Source: Lachnospiraceae bacterium UBA7026 (GTDB lineage Bacteria > Bacillota > Clostridia > Lachnospirales > Lachnospiraceae). Taken from it: 32,219 bases of DNA. This document shows, piece after piece, positions 8,050 through 17,200 of this stretch. The notes under the pieces are model-generated. The model was not told where the DNA came from. It did not search any database and was given only the letters and a program-made list of their open reading frames with translations. The translations under genes were made by a program, and so were the position numbers. Location: the NCBI GenBank assembly GCA_002494165.1, contig DLBH01000026.1, positions 7,965-40,183 on the forward strand, read 5' to 3'. The first letter of the stretch is position 1. The number at the start of each line of letters is the position of its first letter.

Positions 8050-8070
8050 AAATAGGGCAGAAATAGGGCA
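8050..8070. other. Possible integrase arm-type sites marking the prophage end
   Basis: AAATAGGGCA occurs twice, at 8050-8059 and 8061-8070, as a direct repeat with an 11-base period. Paired short direct repeats of this kind are typical of arm sites for tyrosine integrases next to an att core. If so, the core would be in 8005-8049. No second att copy is in the window to confirm it. Confidence 0.4.
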
Positions 8071-8079
8071 AAAAATAAT

Positions 8080-8116
8080 ATCCCCGGAGGCCACATAGGC
8101 TTTTGGGGATTTTTTG
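8080..8116. terminator. Bidirectional-looking terminator
   Basis: ATCCCC (8080-8085) pairs with GGGGAT (8105-8110), with an inner GCC/GGC stem at 8090-8092 and 8098-8100. A T run follows on the plus strand. On the minus strand the stem is followed by ATTATTTTTT. It could end transcripts from the 92-codon gene. Confidence 0.75.
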
Positions 8117-8128
8117 TCTAATTTGCAT

Positions 8129-8190
8129 ATACTCAATGAGTATATTTGTTAATTCTGCCAATTGTATTTTATACTCAATGGGTATATAAT
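8129..8190 (+). promoter_or_regulatory. Promoter with two inverted-repeat operators
   Basis: TTGTAT (8162-8167) and TATAAT (8185-8190) are spaced 17 bases. Operator 1, ATACTCAATGAGTAT, is at 8129-8143. Operator 2, ATACTCAATGGGTAT, is at 8171-8185 and fills the -35/-10 spacer. Each is a six-base inverted repeat around AAT; operator 2 has one mismatch. Their centres are 42 bases apart, about four helical turns. The next gene encodes a helix-turn-helix protein, so autorepression is the natural reading. Confidence 0.7.
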
Positions 8191-8222
8191 AAGGACAAGA
8201 TAAAGAAAGGGAGGATAAAGAA

Positions 8223-8606
8223 ATGACAATCAAAGAGGCTAGAGAAATGGCCGGTCTCTCCAGAAAAGAGATGGCCGAAGTTTTTAAGATCCCGTACAGA
8301 ACGCTTCAGAACTGGGAGCTTGGTTCCAGGGGATGTCCAGAATGGGCAGAGATTTTAATAATAGAAAAATTACAAAGGATGGAGGGCAACAAAATGAAAA
8401 AGAGAATGAGATACGAAGTTTGCTGGGTAGGCGGAGAAAGAGATGGAGAAACCCTTTTTGCTACAGATGACGACCAGGTGGCAATGGAAAAGGCCTATGA
8501 ACTTATCGAAGAATATGACGAAAAGTATTCAGAACCCGAATACCAGGGCATCGCAATCTTTGACTGCATCGACCCGAATCATCCAGTAGGAGTTGAAGAC
8601 TGGTAA
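8223..8606 (+). CDS. Helix-turn-helix protein with an acidic C-terminal part
   Basis: 127 residues. Residues 1-55 form an Xre-like helix-turn-helix of the kind common in Lachnospiraceae (MAGLSRKEMAEVFKIPYRT, then LQNWELGSRGCPEW). Residues 58-127 are a separate basic-then-acidic segment of unknown function. A GGAGGG at 8381-8386 stands seven bases before an in-frame ATG at 8394 (M58), so a 70-residue C-terminal protein may also be made. The gene opposes the phage late operon and lies between the lysin and the presumed attachment site, a typical place for lysogen-expressed cargo. It could alternatively be a host gene. Two operators in its promoter suggest self-regulation. Confidence 0.75.
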   Translation: MTIKEAREMAGLSRKEMAEVFKIPYRTLQNWELGSRGCPEWAEILIIEKLQRMEGNKMKKRMRYEVCWVGGERDGETLFATDDDQVAMEKAYELIEEYDEKYSEPEYQGIAIFDCIDPNHPVGVEDW

Positions 8607-8647
8607 AAAAAAACAACCCCGGAGACATCGATCCCCGGGGTTTTCTC
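8605..8647. terminator. Bidirectional terminator between the HTH gene and the phage lysin
   Basis: AACCCCGG (8615-8622) pairs with CCGGGGTT (8635-8642). On the plus strand TTTTCTCTTTT follows. On the minus strand the stem is followed by GTTG and a nine-T run (complement of 8605-8613). It would end both the rightward HTH transcript and the leftward late operon. Confidence 0.85.
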
Positions 8648-8711
8648 TTTTGTACTCTATTTATCTTTTGTAATGAAAAAACTGCGTATTTACTATAGCA
8701 TAACCAGAAGT

Positions 8712-9986
8712 CTATTTCAACAGGGCATTAACCTTTTTCTGTACTGCATCATAATCATAACCTGCAGCGGCCAGTTTCTTCTTTCGATCGGGACCGTTGC
8801 CCCACTTCCCGTCGATGACTTCCTTGGCAAGCTGTTCGATAGTCTTTTTCTTCTTGGCCTTGGTGTACTTAGGAACTATAAATCCGCTGATATACTTTCC
8901 GCCGATGTCCATGGTGCGGTATCCGACGGAATCATTTTTATTCCCCTCGATGACTTTGAACGACCTTGTTCCTGCCACGCAGACGATTCCGACATGATCA
9001 GGATTGCCCTTGTTGTCACCCTTACCGGGATCCTGCCAGTCATAAAGGACTACATCTCCAGCTTTAGGCGCATACTTGTCATTCTCGACCCAAACACCCT
9101 GCTTCTTTGCCTTGGCTACCATGGCAGCACAGGAACACTCCACGAATTCACAGACAGCTCCGGAGCCGGGCTTTCCTGCTAGGCCGTTGGCAATAAAGGC
9201 GGCGGATACCGCAGTGGCGCACCAGGCGTCCCATGTAGTCATCTTATAACGGGAGCATAACCCGCTGTTGTTGAAAGTTGCGATGATCTTTTTATGCTGG
9301 GCGCTTCCTTCCCTGATTCCAACATATGGTTTTAGCCAGCTGGCTACAGCAAGCCTTCTCTCTGATTCCGCACTCACTGTCTTCACCTCCGTTTTCTTCT
9401 TTTCCTCGACCTGATCATAAGTCGTAAACCATGCCAGTGGTTTCGGACCCATCAGATAATTGGCGTCAATCTTACCAGTCACAAAAGAGCACTTGTAACT
9501 CTCCGTGTACTGCCACAGATCACAGCCGTCATGCGGTCCCTTCGTAGAATACCTGGGTTCCCACCATGCGCAGTCGGAACCTCTGTTTTTAAGCAGGTCT
9601 TTGTACAGGTAATAATACTGGTGGGCCGTATAGATCATAGTCTTCTTCGACTGCGTCTTGATATAATCCAGGGCCTTCTGGACACCGGAGGGACTGTTCC
9701 CATATTCCGCATCCAGGCACCAGCCCATGAAGTACTTGCCTACCTTGTCCTTGAACTTAGCTACCATGAATTTGGCCTGCGCCAATTCATTACCCTTATT
9801 AAGGAACGTATAGAGCCAGTATGGCACTCCATACTTCTCACAGTGGGCAATGTTTGAAGCACAGTCAGGATCCACGAAGGAAGTTCCCTGTGTCGCCTTG
9901 AATGGCATGAAGGCCACTTCTTCTTTCAGTTTCTTCCAGTCAGTTACTTTATGATGATGAGAGATATCAATGATCAGCTTACTCAT
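8712..9986 (-). CDS. Endolysin: GH25 lysozyme + CHAP-like amidase/peptidase + CW_7 wall-binding repeat
   Basis: 424 residues in three parts. Residues 1-185 are a GH25 muramidase, with D7 in IIDISHHH and the D92-x-E94 pair in WCLDAEYG. Residues about 215-375 look like a CHAP/NlpC-type cysteine hydrolase, with C256 in WDAWCATAV, H331 in DHVGIV and the following VIEGN. Residues about 383-423 match the Cpl-7 (CW_7) binding repeat, with IDGKWGNG and AAAGYDYDAVQKKVN. Two catalytic activities on one chain would cut both glycan and peptide of host peptidoglycan. The ATG at 9986 follows a GAGGTG site; the TTG seven codons upstream was rejected. It is the last gene of the late operon, eight bases after the upstream stop. 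Confidence 0.92.
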   Translation of the reverse strand: MSKLIIDISHHHKVTDWKKLKEEVAFMPFKATQGTSFVDPDCASNIAHCEKYGVPYWLYTFLNKGNELAQAKFMVAKFKDKVGKYFMGWCLDAEYGNSPSGVQKALDYIKTQSKKTMIYTAHQYYYLYKDLLKNRGSDCAWWEPRYSTKGPHDGCDLWQYTESYKCSFVTGKIDANYLMGPKPLAWFTTYDQVEEKKKTEVKTVSAESERRLAVASWLKPYVGIREGSAQHKKIIATFNNSGLCSRYKMTTWDAWCATAVSAAFIANGLAGKPGSGAVCEFVECSCAAMVAKAKKQGVWVENDKYAPKAGDVVLYDWQDPGKGDNKGNPDHVGIVCVAGTRSFKVIEGNKNDSVGYRTMDIGGKYISGFIVPKYTKAKKKKTIEQLAKEVIDGKWGNGPDRKKKLAAAGYDYDAVQKKVNALLK

Positions 9987-9993
9987 ATTCACC

Positions 9994-10725
9994 TCACAAA
10001 AGTTCAACCGTCTTCGAGTTGTAATAGTTCATCTTGTATTTTTTACAGAAGGCAGATATTTTTGCCCTGTTGGCGGTGGATGCTCTGTACTCCAGCAGGA
10101 ACACATCAACATACTTCCTGGCTTCGACACAGTAAGCTTTTAACCGCTTCTTTTCAGTCTTTGTCTGTGAACCGCACTTGTTCTTCCCGATGCTGATGAT
10201 GCGGGTAAAGACCTCCTCCTGCTGAATTGCCTGGAAGCAGATGTCTTTCTCTTTGATGCATTTGGAAACGAAGTAATCCGCACCATTCATCATGAGATAC
10301 AGACCTGTTTCCTTCCGGATCCTCTTCAGGATAGTCTTGGCAGGTCCGTACAATCCATGCGGTTTAAACTCCTCCACGACGTCCAGGTTGTCAATGTAAA
10401 GCCCCAGAGCGCCCCTGGCCTGGAACTTCTTCGCCTGAGCAACGAGGAAGTCCTGCCACTCCTTCTTGGATAAGTCCATCCACTTCTCATCCCAGTCTGA
10501 GTAGTTGCCGATGGCGTACTTTTTATATTTTGAGTAGTAGGAGCGGCTCTTCTCGAGCGCCCCTACGTTTAGATAAGAGATTAGTTTATTGTCCTTTGTT
10601 ATTAGTTTCTTGATCTGCTTATCATCAAATTCGGCAAAATCGATGACCGCTATAGAAGGTTTCGCCTTAATGATCCTATCGACGTCACTTCCATTTAGTC
10701 CCAGGTATACTTTATACCCAGCCAT
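9994..10725 (-). CDS. GH114-like glycoside hydrolase (endo-alpha-1,4-polygalactosaminidase family)
   Basis: 243 residues resembling the GH114/TM1410 TIM-barrel family. Signs are YLNVGALEKSRSYY, a central WMDLSKKEWQDF and ARGALGLYIDNLDVVEEF, where family acidic active-site residues lie, then YLMMNGADYF. It has no signal peptide, which fits release through the holin. Its start overlaps the holin stop by one base (TAATG). Known GH114 enzymes cleave galactosaminogalactan. In a phage lysis cassette it may attack amino-sugar wall or capsule polymers, which is inference. Confidence 0.75.
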   Translation of the reverse strand: MAGYKVYLGLNGSDVDRIIKAKPSIAVIDFAEFDDKQIKKLITKDNKLISYLNVGALEKSRSYYSKYKKYAIGNYSDWDEKWMDLSKKEWQDFLVAQAKKFQARGALGLYIDNLDVVEEFKPHGLYGPAKTILKRIRKETGLYLMMNGADYFVSKCIKEKDICFQAIQQEEVFTRIISIGKNKCGSQTKTEKKRLKAYCVEARKYVDVFLLEYRASTANRAKISAFCKKYKMNYYNSKTVELL

Positions 10726-11156
10726 TACTTTGTTCCCTTATTATCCAGTTCCGTGGTCAGATCCGTCAGGAACTTCTCCACCCATTTCCGCATCCGTGCT
10801 GGTACCGGTAATCCGCAGAGGACCATGTTCTTCATACATGACACGGCCTCATAAAGTATGTATAGGAGCGAGAAAAATTCACAGATCCCCAGCTTCTGGA
10901 TGCCAAGCACCTGAATATACTCTTCAGGTACCATGAACAGTAAATTAAAGCTGCATGTCATATCCACGGCCATCAGAATGATTACCGATGCGATGATCAT
11001 GACTTTTCTGATCGCTCCGTCAATTCCGACGGAACTGTTAAACTTGTGTTCCTTAATGGCTCTTCCTACTCCCAGGATCGTGTCCAGGATGACCATCAGG
11101 ACCAAAACCCGGAAAAAACTGTTGCCTGCAATCTGATAAACTACTTCTTTAATCAT
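10725..11156 (-). CDS. Phage holin, TcdE/phi-type (holin_4 family)
   Basis: 143 residues with about three membrane segments: FFRVLVLMVILDTILGV, VMIIASVIILMAVDM and FFSLLYILYEAVSC. LDTILGVGRAIKE followed by KFNSSVGIDGAIRK is the family signature. Holins open the membrane at the end of the cycle so the two lytic enzymes downstream can leave. The start at 11156 has an AAGGGGGG site. A start at 11177 is also possible because it overlaps the preceding small frame's stop as ATGA. Confidence 0.9.
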   Translation of the reverse strand: MIKEVVYQIAGNSFFRVLVLMVILDTILGVGRAIKEHKFNSSVGIDGAIRKVMIIASVIILMAVDMTCSFNLLFMVPEEYIQVLGIQKLGICEFFSLLYILYEAVSCMKNMVLCGLPVPARMRKWVEKFLTDLTTELDNKGTK

Positions 11157-11173
11157 AACGAGTCCCCCCTTAA

Positions 11174-11290
11174 TCATTTGGTATCGTATAGCTCCAATCT
11201 TTCATTGAAGTACCCATAGGCATCACTCCCTTCAGAAAAGGGAGCATTCCCAAGGCAATTAAGCCCAAGGAATACTCCGTATATTGACAT
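11174..11290 (-). CDS. 38-codon frame after the fibre gene; possible remnant of a fibre C-terminus
   Basis: Its ATG overlaps the fibre stop (TAATG) and its TGA overlaps the possible upstream holin start (ATGA), so the frame fits the operon perfectly. It begins MSIYGVFLGLNCLGNA, which aligns with the fibre's own end YGVRLGFCLGLA, and the DNA is also similar. Downstream residues (EGSDAYGYFNERLELYDTK) match nothing I know. It occupies the position where many clostridial phages carry a short XkdX-like gene. It may be a translated remnant of an older fibre end. Confidence 0.45.
   Translation of the reverse strand: MSIYGVFLGLNCLGNAPFSEGSDAYGYFNERLELYDTK
11226..11244 (-). other. Hairpin downstream of the fibre gene
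   Basis: CTCCCTT (11226-11232) and AAGGGAG (11238-11244) form a perfect seven-base-pair stem with a five-base loop. No T run follows in the transcribed direction, so it is not a typical terminator. It sits inside the 38-codon frame. Confidence 0.55.
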
Positions 11291-14200
11291 TAAGACTCTT
11301 CGGTCTGTGCTAATCCAAGACAAAAGCCGAGACGAACTCCGTATTCCGAATCCGCTTTTGCATCATACCTGGTTGGACGCCCATTCTCTGAAATCTTTAC
11401 GAACATTGTTCTAAAATAGGCAGTTCTTAAGAAGTAACTAATGCCTGAACTATCACCAGGTTTTGTTCGTTTACTAATTGCGTCTGCTTCTGAAAGATAT
11501 TTTATAAAATTGTCTATATAGTTCACACCGATAGTTTCACGAACGCTTGTTATATCAGAATCTCTATTATCGATAGACGCAACCAGTTCTCTATCGGATG
11601 GGATAAACAACTTATCAATAGTAAGAACATCTTTTACAGTTTCTTGATTGACCGTTATGATGGTAGAATATTTATTTATTCTTTGCAGTCGATTTCTTAT
11701 CGAACTTGGGATTAATGGCTCAATGGTATTGTTAAGATAACTTCTCATTTCACTCTTTTCCCATCCACCTAATGCACCAGTTCCTTCTGTACCAGCGGAA
11801 TGAGTAGGATTCATCCGATGAGAAGTATTCAGCAATTCCATACCTAAGAATGTCAGCGGAGCCGTTCCGCCACTTGCCAGTTCATCCGCATCCATAGCCA
11901 CAATCTGCATGTTGATAGTTCCTTCGGTACCAAGGTTAAGTGGTTTATAGTTACCTAACTTATACTTGGTAGCATAGGTTCCATTGTCAATATTAGCAAT
12001 GATCGTATTCCAGGAATCTGTAATCTCTTCTACAACTACAGCCTGAGCAAACGCTGCGTAAACCGATTTGTTTTCAGTGATATTCGTCAATACTGCATCA
12101 GCCTTATGAGAGCCATTGGTATTAGACCATCCAAGGAACTCTGCTCCTGATGAGTCTGTCGGAGTAGTACCAGTATAAGTAGCCGTATTTCCTTCCTTGA
12201 CCGTCACAGTCTGAAGTAAGGTAGAACCATTGTAAAACTTAACCGTGTACTTCGGTTTGTACCATGCTGTGTAAATAGTATTCCCAGTAATCGGACCAAC
12301 AGCAGGCTCCCATCCACGATAAGTCTCCCCGTCATAAGTAGGAGTAGGACCATTATAAGTCGGAGTAGTTCCGTATGGTACATTGTTGTCTGTTTCCAGA
12401 ACAGTGTTATCTTCATTCTTCCAAGTTACCGTATATGTCCTTATCGTACCTGTAAAGCATGCATATACATTTCTATCGCCAATAATATGAGTCAAGGCAT
12501 CACCGTCCACAGTGCCGTCATCCGAATCTTTACTCCATCCTGCGAATGTGTAGGTGTACTGAGCATCCTGTGACCTAGTTGGTGTTGAACCGGTATAAGT
12601 TCCATCACCTGCATCTGTAATCTCTTGTGTCTGAAGCAGAGTAGAGCCGTTGTAGAACCTCAATACAGAATTGATATGCTCATATTCGATGTTAATGTAC
12701 GGATACCTTTCCAGCATCTCTGCAAGCCATGAACCTGTGATTGTTCCAAGACCAGTGATAGTTCCGGATACCTGTGCCTTATCCGTGTTGTTACCGGACT
12801 CATCCATGCCACGCATGGTATCAAGGTAATCGTAAAATTCTTCCACTTCATCTGTAGAAGTCACTGCAAGAGTGAATCCAATGATACGAACACGGCTGTT
12901 TGCAGGCATTTCACTAAGAATATCAAGAACAGGAATAACAGATGAGCTGTTCTCTACTCTCAAAGTAGAAATATTGGAATAGTCATTCCCTTCCACATTG
13001 AACGTGGTAATATTCCTCTGGTTCACAACGGTAAGATTTGTGATTGTTTCAGGAAGACTGAGCACCCTTAAAACACCACCATTAGGAAGAGTCACACCCT
13101 GTACGGAAGTACCGTCAAAATATACTTCCTCAATGATTTCACATCCAGAAATATCAACGGTTTTCTGGTCACCTGTTCCAAGTCCACTACAGTTCCGCAC
13201 ATCCAGTGTCTGAAGCAATACATTATTTCCTAATGTAAGTGCTGTAAGATTAGGATCATCATAAGATGGTGAACTATCACCAATCTTAATGTTCTGCAAT
13301 CTCGTTGCCATTGAGAAATCAGCGAAACCGACCTTCAAACCGCTCAGATCACCAACACTAGCAAGCTGTGGAGCCGAATAGATGTATATCTCTGTGTCAT
13401 TTACGGTTGATAACGGACACACAAGAGTAGTAGGCTGACCATGCTGTCCTCTCTCCTGGACAACATAAGATGCATACTTGACCGTAGGATAAATATCCGC
13501 ATACGGTGTGACCGTAATATCAGCTTTGGCATAACCACGAAGCTGGATTACCTGGGATAATGCTTCTCCTGCATTCCACTTGGAATCCATATATTTAAAC
13601 CGGTTATATAACCACCATTTTCTCTGTTGCTCCTTACTGCCCTGCATCATAGGAAGGTATACCGCAGTTGGTTCTTTACCTGGGTCAGGATTAATGAGAG
13701 GATCTATGTATTTAAACCACGCATCCTCTGCCCATACAGCTTCTGGCCATATAGACTGATGTGCTTCGTATCTTTCCTCGACTGAATTAAAGGAAATTGT
13801 GCCGGCAGACCTCAAAGTCTGATACATCTGTCTGATTTCTGTCGGGAAAGCATCACGCACGTTGCACCACAATACAGATTCCTGTCCATTGAAGATGTTT
13901 GCTCCACCTGTCAGATGGTCTGCATCTTCAAGACCATAGCCGAATACTAATGAACCTTCATTGTTGGTTCCGATTGCCGTATCCATATCATATGGCTGTG
14001 CTGTAGCTTTCCTTGTAGCGACTCTTCCGGATGCTGTAACAGGGCTACCATTGAAACCGATAAAAAGGTTTTTCGCTCTGGAGTCAACCATCAAGAAAAG
14101 TTCCGTAAAGATGTAGTAGAACAGGAAGGAATCCAGTTCTGCATATGTCGGAAACTCTGCCCTGAATTTGGCAAGTCTGTAATCGGCAGAATCTGTAGTA

Positions 14201-17200
14201 TAAGTCACACCGTCATAAGTCACATTCTGAGGAAGAGCATTTCCTGTGGCATTTTCCCTATAGGTTGAATAGACAAAACTTTGGAATTCCTGAAGAATGG
14301 AGTAGTCTGTCCATTCATCTGACGGAAAACGTGCTTCGTAGTCATATCTCCACAGTTCCTTCGTGTCACCGGTATCAGGATCTGTATGCATGGTCTCATT
14401 AAAGTAATCGGTCTTGAAAAGCATCAGATCCGATGTGTTATTCTGGAACTCCCAGGACTCCATTGTGTCACTGTCTGCGTATCCATACGGAGCCGGTGCC
14501 CTCTTCGGCAGGTTGAAGTTGTACTTGCCAAGGAAAGAAACCTCACCTGTCACAGTGTCATTCCAAAATACAACAATCGGGAAGCCGTCAATACCCCATC
14601 TGACGCGTGAATCCGCCTGCATTTCGGGTGTTTTGTATGGACAGGCATCATTGTATAGCCTTACCAGTTCGACGTTATTTGCACCCTCAGATGAGGCCAC
14701 ATCGGCCTTCAAAACGAACCGATTGAATGGGATTGCTCCTGGTCGTAATGCATAGGTATCCGTATGAGTTCCGGAAGCCATATCGAATCCGCTCTTGAAC
14801 TGCATATCGTAGTTCTTCCTGGCATAAGGTGCGGAAGATGTACCTTGTACGTTAATTTGACAGCCTTCAAATGTAAAAGATTTGGAAGGGTACAACGGAT
14901 CAGTATAAGAACCTGTAATTGTCTTCTTATCACCTTTATACTGAGGCAGTTCTTCTGCCGACAGGATGAAGTAAGGCAGGTCAGACGGCAGGTTAGCGAT
15001 CACAATGCTGCCATATGCATCGTATACCTGATTATGGGTGTACCTGGTCAGCATAAGGGAACCATCCTGCGTGTCAGCGATCCAGTTATCAATAATCTGA
15101 TGCCTGGTCAAGTCATTGTCATAGACTCGGATGCAGTACAGGTCGATGGTACAGTCATTGGAACCGATGGAAATATTGACAGGATTAACCTGTGCGAAAT
15201 CATCATCTGTCGGATAAACTACAACACCGGAAGGAATACCATCAATATAGGTGAAAAGCATCCGGTTTTCAGACCTCTTCTCACAGACAAAAGCGACACG
15301 GATATGTTCTTCCTCTTTGTACTGTGTGGAGATCTCAGACTGTTCTGACTTCAGCATGGCTTTCTGTGCGGTAAGACTGATTCCTCTGTCCCCGCTCATG
15401 CAGGACAGGATAGTCGCATCATAGTCCAGTACATTTCTAGTAGCGAATTCAATCTCGATGGTCTTACCTGTTCCTCTGAAGTCAACCGCAAACGGCTTAT
15501 ACGGAATCGTTACTCTAGCATCACCGGCAACTCTCAGGCATGGAATACCATCTGCATCCTTCTGCCAACCGTCAGATGTGAAGTTGAATCCAGAAAATGT
15601 ACAAGAAATGTCCTCGAACTCCCATACCTCAGGATGTGCTTCTGCATTAGATCGTCCCGCACTAGACAAGAACAATGCTAAGTTTTCTGTTTCCGGTTCC
15701 ACATCGATCTCAGATTCTACAACGGTAATATTAAGCGTCTTTATGGTTTGACCGCTTTCAATCCTTATCACAAGACTGCCAGGTGTGACTGCCCGGTAAA
15801 CATAAGACTGTTCTGATCTGTCAACAGTCTGTGTCGAAACCAACTCGTCATTGGCATAAATTTGCACTTCCGCAGTAAGACTGGCGGGGTTATATACCTG
15901 ATACGGAATCGCAATAGAAGCATACTGATTCTGTATAAAGTCATCAAAGGATGATGTAATGATGACATCATCGTTCATAGCCTCTACATAAATAAATTCG
16001 AAATACAATTCGTTCGAGCGAACAGTCTCACTGTTGATTACAGCCTCGAAATAAACTCTTAAAGAGTGTCCGCCATGACTTTGTGCGGGTATTGCATAAG
16101 ACATCTGTCTACCTGATACAGATGTAACCTGTGTTCCGATCTCTCTTCCATCCAGAATAAAATGTACTGTCTTTTCAACAGCACCAACTGGGATATATGG
16201 GAATGAAATCGCACTACTGTAAATCTTTGTCGCATCAAAAGATGAACTGATAGAAAGTGCTATACAAGTAATATTAAATGTAACCGTTTTGCCCTGATCG
16301 TAGGTATCGGAGATTCTTACCTTTACCTTGTTGGTTCCAGTAGATAAGAACTGTGCCAAATCTAGAGAAACATTGCCCTGCTGAATCTGATAAGTAGACC
16401 GGACAATTTCATTAACAGAGATTCTAATTGCTCCATCACCGGTAGGCATTCCATCTTCGACAGAAGACCATGTGAAGGATACTGGGCAAGATGCACCAGT
16501 CGGAATAGTTTTAGACAGCCAGCCTGATGTATTCTCCACAGTCAGAACTGCACTGATGACATCTCCGCCACCGCCTCCTCCGCCACCACCGGCAAGAGGA
16601 ATACCATTTTCGGAAGTCTGACCCTTGTACGTTGGATAGACATAATACGTGTCCGGATCCTGATAAAGTCCGAGATCATCTACATCAATAGAGACATCTT
16701 GCATGGCTGTTTCTAATGCTTTCATCTGGCTGTCTAATGTGGCCATATGATTTTCCGCATTGTTTGCAACGCTCAATGCTTCTGCGGCAGTCTGATCCGC
16801 TTCCGTGGCAATAGCCTGAATCTGTTCACCCTTACGGGTAATTTCTGCCATTACCTCGGTTTCTTTTGCAGTAATAGATTCTAATGCATCTTCTGCATCA
16901 CTCTGGATCTGAGCACTCTTATCATTGAGGTCAGCTACAACTTCATCATGCTTATCATCCATTGCTTCCTGAGCCTCTGATACTGCTGTATCTTTAGCCG
17001 CATTGATAGCAGCAATGGCGCTGTTTACTGTCGATATGGCAGTATCCTTTGCCTGTTCTGCCGCTGAAGCAGAAGAAGCTGCGTTGCTTTCTGATGTCGC
17101 CGCATTACTAGCAGCAGTCTGTGTATCTGCTCTGTATCCTGCCACAATCTGCTTGTCAGAGTCAATCTGTCTCGCAGTAGCAATCAGTTCATCTGTCCTG

